Source: JBGTIS01 sp041745535 (GTDB lineage Bacteria; Bacteroidota; Bacteroidia; Cytophagales; Cyclobacteriaceae). From it: DNA of 64,000 nucleotides. How positions within the stretch are numbered: position 1 is the first letter of the stretch; each line of letters begins with the position of its first letter. Of this stretch, positions 9,010 through 17,499 are shown piece by piece. Where the stretch lies: NCBI GenBank assembly GCA_041745535.1, contig JBGTIS010000077.1:28358-92357 (forward strand), read 5' to 3'. The position numbers were made by a program, and so were the translations under genes. Below the pieces are notes generated by a model. It saw only the letters and a list, made by a program, of their open reading frames with translations, searched no databases and was not told the origin of the DNA.

Positions 9010-9915
9010 TTATTGCACAGCATAATAATCCTTTCCCAGTTTATTCCAGGAAAAATCGTCTTTACCCGCCTTATCTTTCAATTCAGGATATTGCTGAAGC
9101 AAGCTTTTGGCTGCCGGATAGTCGCTTTTGGAACAGGCTAAGGCACCCGCTTCCTTTTCGAAAGCGGTCCCTTCATGTAGAATCTTTTTAATGTCAGTTA
9201 AATAAAAATCGTCCAGATACGGAGCCACAAACCGCCATAGTTCCGGGGTTACCATTCTGTGAGCCGCCCATCGCTCATGGGCAAAATCGGAAAGCATTTT
9301 TGCCAGATGAGGATTGACCCTTTGGTCCGCATTGTAAATTTTGTACAGCGGTCTTTCCGTAAATACTGCTTTGAGCACCATTTGGTTCCATGCGTTTTCT
9401 TCCAGATATTCGGCAGGGTAAGGATTGTTCAGTACAATAGATTCAAATACCGGAATCATATTGGTACGGATGCCTTCTTTGGCCCGCCGCGATAAACTTG
9501 CCGGAAAAGGCAACAAAGGTAGTGCACCGTAAAGCGCGACCTGCTCGTCGATATCAGCCGAATTAAATAACGTTTCAATGGTTTTAATATAATTTTCCTG
9601 CCGCGCTACCGGAATAAAAAGCAGAAAATATGTTCTGATAGCCCGGTCGGTAGTCCAGCCAGATGGATTAAATCCTGCTCTGATCATATTGGCTTTTGCC
9701 AGTAAATCCGCTGTAAAGTTAATGGGTATTTTGCCCACAAAGCGCGGGGCACTGCTAAAGGAAAGGTATAATGTTTTATTAGTAGTATCATTTTGAAGCT
9801 TTCCTGATTGCTGATTTAACCAACTTTCTGCCTGCTCAGAAATATGGGGCCTGACCAATTCGCATAAATAATTTTTTAGGGCCTCAAGATCTGCTTGAAA
9901 AATTTTTTGAGTCAT
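9010..9915 (-). CDS. eboA: EboA domain protein
   Basis: A 301-residue, largely helical soluble protein that matches the EboA family in length, position and features such as DRAIRTYFLLFIPV, LPLLPFPASLSRRAKEG, TNMIPVFESIVLNNPYPAEYL and CSKSDYPAAKSL. It has no catalytic motif that I can recognise, no signal peptide and no membrane segment. It is the promoter-proximal gene of the ebo operon, and the five other genes follow with gaps of 39, 36, about 140, 12 and -4 bases. In Nostoc punctiforme eboA is among the ebo genes needed for scytonemin monomer export. No scytonemin biosynthesis genes are present here, so the local product must be different or more general. Confidence 0.85.
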   Translation of the reverse strand: MTQKIFQADLEALKNYLCELVRPHISEQAESWLNQQSGKLQNDTTNKTLYLSFSSAPRFVGKIPINFTADLLAKANMIRAGFNPSGWTTDRAIRTYFLLFIPVARQENYIKTIETLFNSADIDEQVALYGALPLLPFPASLSRRAKEGIRTNMIPVFESIVLNNPYPAEYLEENAWNQMVLKAVFTERPLYKIYNADQRVNPHLAKMLSDFAHERWAAHRMVTPELWRFVAPYLDDFYLTDIKKILHEGTAFEKEAGALACSKSDYPAAKSLLQQYPELKDKAGKDDFSWNKLGKDYYAVQ

Positions 9916-10023
9916 GCTTTTATCCTGTTGATCCGCTGTGATATCAAAATTAAGAAAGTGAGGGCAATTTTACCTAATAGAATTTAATACTTCTTCATAT
10001 CGAGAAGCAAATAAGGTTCAAAA

Positions 10024-10031
10024 CAAATATA
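10024..10031 (-). promoter_or_regulatory. Possible -7 element for the ebo operon
   Basis: On the minus strand this reads TATATTTG, an exact match to the Bacteroidota -7 consensus TAnnTTTG. It lies about 110 bases before the eboA start, in the 180-bp divergent gap between eboA and the small lysine-rich gene. No convincing -33 TTTG is seen, so it is a candidate only. Confidence 0.3.
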
Positions 10032-10095
10032 AAAGGATTTTAATATTTAAAAGTAAACCCTTATTTTTACAGCCTTAAAAATAAACTGAGCAATT

Positions 10096-10341
10096 ATGGC
10101 AGTAACAAGATTACAGAGAAAAGAAAAAAAGCTTAAAACCAGAGCAAGCAAAAGACAAAAGACGTTAAAGCGGTTTAACAAAAAACCAACTATAAAAAAT
10201 GTTGACATTGAAGAACTGAAAAAATCTTTTGGTACCAACAAAAGCAAGTCAGACTCAACCAAAGCTTCTGGTAAAAAGGAAACTTCAGAAGATAAAACCA
10301 CTGATAAAAAAGCAGGGGCTGAATCTAAAAAAGAAGAATAG
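10096..10341 (+). CDS. Small lysine-rich basic protein of unknown function
   Basis: An 81-residue protein that begins MAVTRLQRKEKKLKTRASKR and is very rich in Lys, Arg, Ser, Thr and Glu, with no hydrophobic core. The N-terminal 45 residues are strongly basic and look like a nucleic-acid or ribosome-binding tail. The C-terminal 35 residues are a mixed-charge, probably disordered KKE/TSEDK tract. I do not recognise a family. The start is supported by a clean ATG after a long AT-rich leader, and the gene is followed by a plausible terminator. A minus-strand reading of the same DNA gives a low-complexity hydrophobic peptide and is less believable. A histone-like or ribosome-associated role is only a guess. 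Confidence 0.6.
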   Translation: MAVTRLQRKEKKLKTRASKRQKTLKRFNKKPTIKNVDIEELKKSFGTNKSKSDSTKASGKKETSEDKTTDKKAGAESKKEE

Positions 10342-10359
10342 AAATTATTCGATGCTTTT

Positions 10360-10388
10360 AAGGTAAATTTATAAATCACCTTTTTTTC
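10360..10388 (+). terminator. Probable intrinsic terminator after the lysine-rich gene
   Basis: AAGGT pairs with ACCTT across an AT-rich, partly pairing interior and is followed directly by a T-rich run. The stem is weak and contains mismatches. Confidence 0.45.
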
Positions 10389-10446
10389 TTTAAATAAAAT
10401 TTGATCAGTCTTCTTTATTGCAATGGCTGGAAAGAGATTATAGCGC

Positions 10447-10956
10447 TCATTGGGGTTTCAGATACCGCGGTTTGAGTTCTATTACTTCTACATTAAACAC
10501 TTTTTTGTTTTCAACCTCCAGGCGAACCAGGGTTCTTACTTTATGAAAGCCCTGAGCGCCAGCCGCTCCCGGATTGATATACAGCAAATTTCCGTGTTTC
10601 GCGTCTCTGGTTATTCTTAAAATATGGGAATGCCCACAAACAAAAAGATCTGGTAAAATCGTACTTACCTGCGGCAGCACAATTTTGTTGTACCGTGGGG
10701 GAACGCCACCAATGTGGGTAATCCATACCAATAAGCCTTCACAGTTAAACTGAAGATTGACCGGACAAACCGTCCGCACATCATCTCCATCAATATTGCC
10801 ATAAACGGCCTTGAGAGGCTTAAATGCAGCCAATTGATCATACAGGTTGATATTGCCTAAATCTCCGGCATGCCATATTTCGTCGCGGTTGGCGAAGTAA
10901 TCGTATATCTGGGGATCCAGCACATGGTGAGTGTCTGAGAGTATTCCAATTTTCAT
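10447..10956 (-). CDS. YfcE/MJ0936-type metallophosphoesterase
   Basis: A 169-residue calcineurin-like phosphoesterase. All metal-binding blocks are present in order: ILSDTHH, HAGDLGN, VYGNIDGDD, ITHIGG and CGHSH, with INPGAAG near the end. Proteins of this compact family are cytoplasmic Mn-dependent phosphodiesterases with broad activity on artificial substrates, and the natural substrate is mostly unknown. It is followed on the same strand by little obvious partner and lies 52 bases from the CDF transporter gene upstream. A short operon of the two is possible. Confidence 0.9.
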   Translation of the reverse strand: MKIGILSDTHHVLDPQIYDYFANRDEIWHAGDLGNINLYDQLAAFKPLKAVYGNIDGDDVRTVCPVNLQFNCEGLLVWITHIGGVPPRYNKIVLPQVSTILPDLFVCGHSHILRITRDAKHGNLLYINPGAAGAQGFHKVRTLVRLEVENKKVFNVEVIELKPRYLKPQ

Positions 10957-11008
10957 AAATATTGCAGAGAAAACCTGGTTTCACAGTTCGTCCCTGATTT
11001 GGGTAATT

Positions 11009-11986
11009 TTATTCTACGGCTTTGTTTTGCAATCTTCGGGATGAGATAGACTCAGCTTCGATGAAAATTCTTTTTACCTCCGGATGCTTCTCACGGATCG
11101 ATTGTTCGATCACATCAATCGCCTCCTCGATTTTTTCAGCTGTTAGCTCAGGGTAAAACTGAACATTAACCGCCAGTAAAATTTCCTGGGGGCCGAAATG
11201 CATGGTGAGCGGGTCCTGCATTTTTTTTACCGCCGGGTTCGCGGAAATAATTTTTTTCAGATTTTCCTGTGTCCGCGGGTGCACCCCCTCACCCAGTAAC
11301 AACCCTTTGCTTTCATAGGCGAGAAAAATAGCGACAATTCCCAGAATTCCCCCGATTACCAATGAGGCGATGCCATCAAAATAAGGGCTATTAAACTGAT
11401 GGCCGAGAAAAACACCCGCAGCTGCTATAATCACGCCCAATAACGCGGCGGTATCCTCAATAACTACCACGAATATCGAAGGATCTTTACTGGCTCTCAA
11501 TCCACTTAGCAATCCGGGATTGGAATTTCTTTTTTTGAAACTTCGAAAAGCAATAACCAGGGAAGCGCCATCAAAAACAAAAGCGATACCCAATACCACG
11601 TAATTCCAAAAAGGGTCAGTCAATTCACTGGGATGATTGATATGCGATATGCCTTCATAAACCGACATTCCCCCTCCAATAGAGAAAAGTAAAATGGCCA
11701 CAATTAACGACCAGAAATAAAGTTCTTTCCCATAGCCAAACGGATGCGTGGGATCGGCTGGTTTTTCACTTCTTTTCAGGCCTAAAAGCAGCAGAAACTG
11801 ATTGCCGGTATCTACCACCGAGTGAATACCCTCTGAGATCATGGCAGAACTACCAGTAAGCGCGGCAGCTATAAATTTTGTGATCGCAATGACCAGATTG
11901 GCCACTAAAGCTCCATATATGGGCAGTTTTGAAGAATGTGGATTCATGTAAAATTCAGGTTTAACAACAGTATAATTTGAAACCAA
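11009..11986 (-). CDS. Cation diffusion facilitator (CDF) family transporter
   Basis: A 325-residue inner-membrane protein with about six hydrophobic segments in the first 215 residues and a cytoplasmic C-terminal domain (about 225-325). Metal-site segments SEGIHSVVDTGNQ and VVIEDTAALLG supply the expected acidic/His residues on helices 2 and 5, and HPFGYGKELYFW is the loop typical of the ZnT9-like CDF branch. Such proteins export divalent cations such as zinc, manganese or iron in exchange for protons. The metal cannot be chosen from sequence alone. It is divergent from the Gfo/Idh/MocA gene. Confidence 0.92.
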   Translation of the reverse strand: MVSNYTVVKPEFYMNPHSSKLPIYGALVANLVIAITKFIAAALTGSSAMISEGIHSVVDTGNQFLLLLGLKRSEKPADPTHPFGYGKELYFWSLIVAILLFSIGGGMSVYEGISHINHPSELTDPFWNYVVLGIAFVFDGASLVIAFRSFKKRNSNPGLLSGLRASKDPSIFVVVIEDTAALLGVIIAAAGVFLGHQFNSPYFDGIASLVIGGILGIVAIFLAYESKGLLLGEGVHPRTQENLKKIISANPAVKKMQDPLTMHFGPQEILLAVNVQFYPELTAEKIEEAIDVIEQSIREKHPEVKRIFIEAESISSRRLQNKAVE

Positions 11987-12173
11987 TGCTGGTCTATCAT
12001 TATAAACAATAACCAGCGTAAAAGTTTTGCCAGCTCAGCTCATAAAAGTATTAGATTGATTCAGTTAACCATAATTTTTGATTATTAATTGAAAAGCTCT
12101 TATAATTTTATTTAACTTGTTAGGCAATGTAGTTACCCTAAATATTTATCATAACTAAACAAAATTTACAATA

Positions 12174-13520
12174 ATGAAATCCGAAAATAACTTTGGCAAG
12201 AAAGGCATGCCCAGAAGGAACTTTCTCAAAAGTGCTGCCTTATCTGCTACTGCGTTTACCATTGTACCACGTCATGTACTGGGGGGACCTGGGTATCAGG
12301 CGCCCAGCGATACGCTCAATATCGCAGGTGTAGGAGTGGGAGGTATGGGTAAATCAAATTTGTCGAAACTTGAAAGTGAAAATATTGTAGCGCTTTGCGA
12401 TGTGGATGAAGCGTATGCGGGCCCGGTGTTTGAAAAATATGTCAAGGCCAAACGGTATAAAGATTTTAGAAAAATGCTGGAAGAGCAAAAAGATATTGAC
12501 GCGGTGGTAATTGCCACACCAGATCATACCCACGCCGTTATTGCCAAGGCGGCGATGTCGCACGGAAAACATGTGTATGTGCAGAAACCTTTGACCTATA
12601 CCGTTCATGAAGCGCGGGAACTGGCTAAAACCGCTGAAGACACCAAAGTAGTTACGCAGATGGGCAACCAGGGGCATTCCAGCGAAGGCGCCAGGCTAAT
12701 TAACGAATGGATTTGGGATGGGGCTATCGGTGATGTGAAAGAGGTACATGTATGGACTAACAGGCCCATTTGGCCGCAGGGAATTCCCTTCCCTACAGAA
12801 ACTCCACCCGTACCCAGTACACTCGACTGGGATTTGTTTCTGGGGCCGGCACCGTACCGTGCGTATAATCCTGCCTACACGCCTTTTAAGTGGCGCGGAT
12901 GGGTAGATTATGGGGTAGGCGCACTGGGCGATATGGGTGCCCATTTGATTGATCACCCCAACTGGGCTTTAAAACTTGGTTATCCGTCTGTAATTCAGGC
13001 CAGTTCAACTCCTTTTAATGGAGAATCATATCCTTCGGCATCTATGGTAACTTATGAGTTTCCGAAAAGAGAAAGTATGCCGCCGGTAACCTTAACCTGG
13101 TACGACGGTGGATTTATGCCTCCTAAACCTGAAGAAATGGAGCAGGATGAAGCGATGAACACCACAGGAGGCGTATTATATGTGGGAAGTAAAGGTAAAC
13201 TCATGCACGAAACTTATGGGTCCAATCCCAGATTATTGCCAAAAAGTAAAATGGAAAGTTACAACCAACCAAAACCTTCTATCCCCAGAATTGAGGTAAC
13301 CCATGAAATGAATTGGGTGGAAGCCTGTAAAGGCAACGGTGAGGCTACCAGTCCGTTTAGTTATGCGGCTCCATTAACTGAAAAAATGCTGTTGGGCGTT
13401 ATCGCGTTAAGAAAACCAGGACAACGGCTGATGTACGATGGTAACAAAATGGAGTTTACCAATATGCCGGAGGTAAACCAATATCTGACCCGTGAATACC
13501 GTGATAATTGGAATCTTTAG
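12174..13520 (+). CDS. Tat-exported Gfo/Idh/MocA-family oxidoreductase
   Basis: A 448-residue protein with a twin-arginine signal: PRRNFLKSAALSATAF at residues 13-28, with cleavage expected near residue 37. The NAD(P)-binding Rossmann region follows (IAGVGVGGMGKSN, ALCDVDE, AVVIATPDHTHAV), then the VQKPLT motif that holds the conserved Lys-Pro, and MGNQGHSSEG. Such secreted oxidoreductases are common in Bacteroidota and act on sugars or cyclitols in the periplasm; the substrate is unknown. The gene stands alone, with a terminator 23 bases after the stop. It is a likely client of the Tat system to which TatA (2930-3115) belongs. Confidence 0.92.
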   Translation: MKSENNFGKKGMPRRNFLKSAALSATAFTIVPRHVLGGPGYQAPSDTLNIAGVGVGGMGKSNLSKLESENIVALCDVDEAYAGPVFEKYVKAKRYKDFRKMLEEQKDIDAVVIATPDHTHAVIAKAAMSHGKHVYVQKPLTYTVHEARELAKTAEDTKVVTQMGNQGHSSEGARLINEWIWDGAIGDVKEVHVWTNRPIWPQGIPFPTETPPVPSTLDWDLFLGPAPYRAYNPAYTPFKWRGWVDYGVGALGDMGAHLIDHPNWALKLGYPSVIQASSTPFNGESYPSASMVTYEFPKRESMPPVTLTWYDGGFMPPKPEEMEQDEAMNTTGGVLYVGSKGKLMHETYGSNPRLLPKSKMESYNQPKPSIPRIEVTHEMNWVEACKGNGEATSPFSYAAPLTEKMLLGVIALRKPGQRLMYDGNKMEFTNMPEVNQYLTREYRDNWNL

Positions 13521-13543
13521 GATATTAATAAAGAATGAGTAAA

Positions 13544-13580
13544 ATGCTCATCCTCAAATTTGGGGTTGGGCATTTTTTTT
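13544..13580 (+). terminator. Intrinsic terminator after the Gfo/Idh/MocA gene
   Basis: ATGCTCATCCTC pairs with GGGGTTGGGCAT with one mismatch and some G-T pairs, around a short loop, and is followed by eight T residues. Confidence 0.75.
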
Positions 13581-13586
13581 AACCTT

Positions 13587-14105
13587 TCAGGCTAATTTTT
13601 TCTTACTGAAAACGCCAAGAAAGGGTTTCCATTCCTCCCGGATATTTCCGGAAAAATCGCAGAGGAACATGAGGTAGGTAGGTTTAAAGGGAGAGTATTT
13701 TAGGTGCATATTGGCCTGTTCCGGGGTACGGTCGCCCTTTTTCGCGTTACAATGCCGGCAGGCAGTTACCAAATTTAACCAGGATGATTTTCCTCCTTTT
13801 GAGCGTGGTATTACGTGGTCGAGGGTCAGATTTTTCATGGTACCACAATACTGGCAGGCTAACCCATCGCGTTTAAACACATTTTGCCGGGTTAGTACTA
13901 CCCCTTTGTAGGGTAAATGAATGTAACGGGATAGTCGGATTACCGCGGGCATGGGAAATGTCCGGGTAACAGTTCTGATTACTTCAGTGCTGGTATCAGT
14001 AATAAGTTCGGCTTTGTTTAAAAATACCAGAATGATGGCTCTTTCCATAGAGCAAACTGATAAAGGACTGTAATCTTGATTTAAAAGCAAAACACTTTTT
14101 TTCAT
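13587..14105 (-). CDS. HNH endonuclease
   Basis: A 172-residue protein with a canonical HNH core at about residues 75-130: the zinc-binding CQYCG, the catalytic LDHVIPRSKGG with the Asp-His pair, then NLVTACRHCNAKKGDRTPEQ. The N-terminal 70 residues (LLNQDYSPLSVCSMERAI onward) are the usual extension seen in chromosomal HNH proteins of Bacteroidota and Cyanobacteria. The role is unknown; DNA repair or restriction-like functions are proposed for relatives. It stands between smpB and a terminator and shows no link to mobile genes. Confidence 0.88.
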   Translation of the reverse strand: MKKSVLLLNQDYSPLSVCSMERAIILVFLNKAELITDTSTEVIRTVTRTFPMPAVIRLSRYIHLPYKGVVLTRQNVFKRDGLACQYCGTMKNLTLDHVIPRSKGGKSSWLNLVTACRHCNAKKGDRTPEQANMHLKYSPFKPTYLMFLCDFSGNIREEWKPFLGVFSKKKLA

Positions 14106-14289
14106 TAAGTTTATCTTTCAAAAAACCTAATTCATTAAGAAAAAGGTAAAGTTTACCAATTATTATCAGACCTGTTTCGCAAGTCTGAACATGACCAATC
14201 AATATTAAATATAGTATTTTTGAAAGGAAACCTCCTTAAATTTCTGATATTATTAACAAAAAATCATGAATTTAATTCGCTTTTACCTG

Positions 14290-14760
14290 CTAATATTTAA
14301 CCCTGTCCATTTCTCTTTTCATGTCTTTCTGCTTAATATCCTGGCGTTTGTCAAACAATTTTTTACCCTTTGCCAGGGCAATATTAAGTTTTGCCAGGCC
14401 CCGATCGTTAATAAACAATCGGGTGGGTACTATGGTAAGTCCTTTCTCCGTCATTTTGCTGCTGAGCCGCCCTAATTCTTTTTTACTCATAAGCAGTTTC
14501 CGGATCCGATCGGGTTCATGGTTATAATGAGAACCTTCGGAATATGGGGCGATGTGCATTTGTTTTACAAATAATTCGCCCTCCTGAAACACACAGAAAG
14601 CCTCCTGCATGTTTACCCGACTCTCTCGTATCGATTTAATTTCTGTTCCGGTAAGTACCAGGCCTGCCGTAAAGGTATCGAGAAACTGATATTCAAACTT
14701 GGCTTTCCGGTTCTGTATATTGATCTTATTTGAAAATTTATTTCCTTCTTTATTAGCCAT
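14290..14760 (-). CDS. smpB: SsrA-binding protein SmpB
   Basis: A 156-residue SmpB. Recognisable blocks are NRKAKFEYQFLDTFTAGLVLTGTEIKSIR, with the EIKS signature, the HIAPYSEGSHYNHEPDR segment, LTIVPTRLFINDRGLAKLNIALAKGKK, and the basic KLFDKRQDIKQKD tail that reaches into the decoding centre. SmpB carries tmRNA to stalled ribosomes for trans-translation. The tmRNA gene itself was not found in the window. The gene is monocistronic or heads a unit with the HNH gene 185 bases downstream. Confidence 0.97.
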   Translation of the reverse strand: MANKEGNKFSNKINIQNRKAKFEYQFLDTFTAGLVLTGTEIKSIRESRVNMQEAFCVFQEGELFVKQMHIAPYSEGSHYNHEPDRIRKLLMSKKELGRLSSKMTEKGLTIVPTRLFINDRGLAKLNIALAKGKKLFDKRQDIKQKDMKREMDRVKY

Positions 14761-14967
14761 ATTAAAGTAACTATTTTGGTGTAATTATGTTGCTTCAGGA
14801 AAAATACCATTAAATTCATTCGGAAAAGAATGTCTGGTTTATTTTTTGGTATGAAACCCTTACTAATTTATTGAAATAGCACATTTTATTTTTCAACGCA
14901 TGTTGCCCAGTTTTTTGTACGATTTTCAATATTAAATATTGGTATTTTTAAATAAAAAAATTCGCAT

Positions 14968-16278
14968 ATGGATTTTAATGAAAATGGCTGGTTGAAGAAA
15001 TATTTAAATATTAGAAACAATCAAATTCTTCAGCGTGAGTACCAGAGAATTTCAGCGCAGGCTATTTCAGAAAAAGGCATTGAACAGGTAATGTACCAGT
15101 TTGTAAAGCCTACCGGCTTAATGTACGGACATCCTGTAGAAGTTCCCTTCAAATACAAATCGCTATCAAGGATTTTGAAAGTTGATAACCTGAATAATGC
15201 CGATAAGGTAAAAATTGTGCTGGTAGAATGTTTTCTGAACAGTGCCCTGGCCTCGCCCCGGTATAAAGGTATTCACAATGAGATTGATCTGGCAGACGCT
15301 ATTTTGGAGGCTACTATTAATATTGGCAAATTTTACAAATTTTTATATCCTAAAACCAATACCAAGAAAGGAAGTATTTTTCGTACCGAAAGGGGTGGGC
15401 TTGACCTGACTGAATTTATTATATCTGAAAAAATAAGTAAAGATATTGGTGTGGGTACTAATTTCTGGAATAATGTTTTTCAAAGCAGCCTGATGTTTAT
15501 CGATGTAATATATTTTGGTGCCTGGCTGCATTTAGACAAATCAAAACAGGATGCCGCCGCCATCAGAAATGAACGTGATACATTAAGACTGGCCATGTTA
15601 AAGGTAATTGCCGCTACTTCTTATGCCGACCAGGTAGTTGACCTGCAGGAAAAAAAGCTGTTTGCCTATTTTCTTGAATCAGTTGAATTACCGGAAGGCC
15701 TGGAAGCGGAAGCGTTGCGGATTCTGGAACATGGGTTACAATTAAAAGACTTGTCCTTTTCTGAAGTTACCTCTCATTTTCTGAAAAGATATTTGCTTGA
15801 ACTGGCAATTTTAACCACCTGCATCGATGATGAAATTTCACCCAATGAAATTTCCTTCCTGAAAGCGCTGAGTCATAAACTAGGCATTAGTAAAAACGAA
15901 CTGGAAGAAAGCACTCTCAGTGTAGAAAGTTTTATGGTAGAACATTGGCATAAAGTATATTATGTACAGCGAAATCATAATTACCAAAGCCTGAGCGACC
16001 ATCTTATTATTCTGTTACAAAAGGCAGTTAAGCAGAATGAAAAGTTTTTGTTACACCATATTAAAGATAACAGTGAACTGGCAGCTTTGCTTGTCAACAT
16101 GAAAAATGACTCCTTATCTACTGAAAAGAAAAAACTATTAAGAAAATTGCTACTGGAAGTTTTACAGTTGGCCCCAGTTTTTCAGACTACCATATTACCC
16201 AAAACTTTTTTATCACTTTCAGTGATCAGCCAGATTGTTCCGGACAGTTTTATGCTGGTAGGCCAGAATGTAAAATAA
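14968..16278 (+). CDS. Conserved protein, possibly with a TerB-like helical domain
   Basis: A 436-residue soluble, mostly helical protein without signal peptide. Residues from about 205 to 325 (LKVIAATSYADQVVDLQEKK, then LAILTTCIDDEISPNEISFLKALS) resemble the TerB-like/co-chaperone repeat pattern, in which acidic D-x-x-x-D/E motifs precede helices. I do not recognise the N-terminal 200 residues. No catalytic motif is seen. It is convergent with tsaD, with the stop codons two bases apart. A stress-related or scaffold function is possible, but the assignment is tentative. Confidence 0.6.
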   Translation: MDFNENGWLKKYLNIRNNQILQREYQRISAQAISEKGIEQVMYQFVKPTGLMYGHPVEVPFKYKSLSRILKVDNLNNADKVKIVLVECFLNSALASPRYKGIHNEIDLADAILEATINIGKFYKFLYPKTNTKKGSIFRTERGGLDLTEFIISEKISKDIGVGTNFWNNVFQSSLMFIDVIYFGAWLHLDKSKQDAAAIRNERDTLRLAMLKVIAATSYADQVVDLQEKKLFAYFLESVELPEGLEAEALRILEHGLQLKDLSFSEVTSHFLKRYLLELAILTTCIDDEISPNEISFLKALSHKLGISKNELEESTLSVESFMVEHWHKVYYVQRNHNYQSLSDHLIILLQKAVKQNEKFLLHHIKDNSELAALLVNMKNDSLSTEKKKLLRKLLLEVLQLAPVFQTTILPKTFLSLSVISQIVPDSFMLVGQNVK

Positions 16279-16279
16279 T

Positions 16280-17344
16280 TCAGGATTCTCTGAAAGGCAT
16301 TCTGGGTTGGGGGCTTACCGCCAAGGTAGCCCTTTTGCCCATTATATACTGGAAAAAACCGGCCGCGGCAATCATGGCTGCATTGTCGGTGCAATAGGCA
16401 AGTTTAGGAATATATAAATTCCATCCATAATTGCTTGCGTTAGTTTGCAGAACTTTACGCAAACCTGAATTGGCCGAAACGCCACCAGCTATCGCCACTT
16501 CTGTAATATTGGTTTGGTCGATGGCTTGTTCCAGCTTGCCAACCAGCATATTCACCAGGGTATGCTGGATACTGGCACAAATATCGGGGAGATGGTCTTT
16601 CGCGAAATCAGGATTTTTCTGCTCATTATTTTTCAGAAAATTCATAAAAGCCGTTTTAATACCGCTGAATGAATAATCCAGGCCCGGGATGTTGGTTTCA
16701 GGAAAAGCAAAAGCAGCAGCATTCCCCAATTGTGCCATTTGGTCGATGAGTGGCCCACCCGGATAAGGCAATCCAAGCAGTTTAGCGGCTTTATCAAACG
16801 CTTCTCCGGCAGCATCGTCCAGGGTTTGTCCAATTACTTCCATCTCCAGATAATCGCGCACTATTACAATTTGGGTATGGCCACCACTTACCGTGAGGCA
16901 AAGAAATGGAAATTTAGGATAAGGGGGTTCTATAAAATGAGCCAGAATATGCGCTTTCATATGATGAACTCCCACAAGCGGAATATCCAGTGCGAAAGCC
17001 AACGATTTAGCAAAACTGGAACCAACCAGCAATGAACCCAGCAAGCCTGGTCCTTGTGTAAAAGCTATAGCATTAAGCATACTTTTTGTAACATTAGCTA
17101 CCTGTAAGGCTTCCTTGACCACAGGCACTATATATTGCTGATGGGCACGGGAAGCCAGTTCCGGAACCACACCACCATATTTCTGATGGACCGATTGGGT
17201 GGCAATTACATTGCTGAGCAGGTCAAAAGTTTTTTCATTGCTGTTGGAAGACCTGATCACCGCTGCCGCCGTTTCGTCACACGACGATTCTATGGCCAAT
17301 AGGGTAACTGGTTTTAAGGAGGAACTATTATTTGGTAAATCCAT
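16280..17344 (-). CDS. tsaD: tRNA N6-adenosine threonylcarbamoyltransferase TsaD
   Basis: A 354-residue TsaD (Kae1/Qri7/YgjD family). ASKHA-type and metal motifs are evident: AIESSCDETAAAV at the N-terminus, HHMKAHILAH holding the iron-ligand histidines, LTVSGGHTQIVIV, GLDYSFSGIKTA, VAIAGGVSANSGLR and YCTDNAAMIAAAG. With TsaB and TsaE it transfers the threonylcarbamoyl group from TC-AMP to A37 of ANN-decoding tRNAs. It is transcribed divergently from tamB, an arrangement familiar in Bacteroidota. Confidence 0.98.
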   Translation of the reverse strand: MDLPNNSSSLKPVTLLAIESSCDETAAAVIRSSNSNEKTFDLLSNVIATQSVHQKYGGVVPELASRAHQQYIVPVVKEALQVANVTKSMLNAIAFTQGPGLLGSLLVGSSFAKSLAFALDIPLVGVHHMKAHILAHFIEPPYPKFPFLCLTVSGGHTQIVIVRDYLEMEVIGQTLDDAAGEAFDKAAKLLGLPYPGGPLIDQMAQLGNAAAFAFPETNIPGLDYSFSGIKTAFMNFLKNNEQKNPDFAKDHLPDICASIQHTLVNMLVGKLEQAIDQTNITEVAIAGGVSANSGLRKVLQTNASNYGWNLYIPKLAYCTDNAAMIAAAGFFQYIMGKRATLAVSPQPRMPFRES

Positions 17345-17499
17345 GTTAATTACAATACTGATAACGTTTTACAAATTTATCCTGATCATTTACTTACTTT
17401 GCGCACAATTATTATCAATTATCCGTTAGAAGATTGTTATCCGACTAATGGTAAGCTTTTGCAAAGCTAAAGTGTTCTCAACAAGAAAAAAATTATGGT

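Noticed and set aside
10047..10379. Hydrophobic 110-codon frame on the minus strand opposite the lysine-rich gene
   Set aside because: It is the complement of AAA/GAA-rich codons and gives a Phe/Leu/Ser low-complexity string; the plus-strand reading has a better start and terminator.
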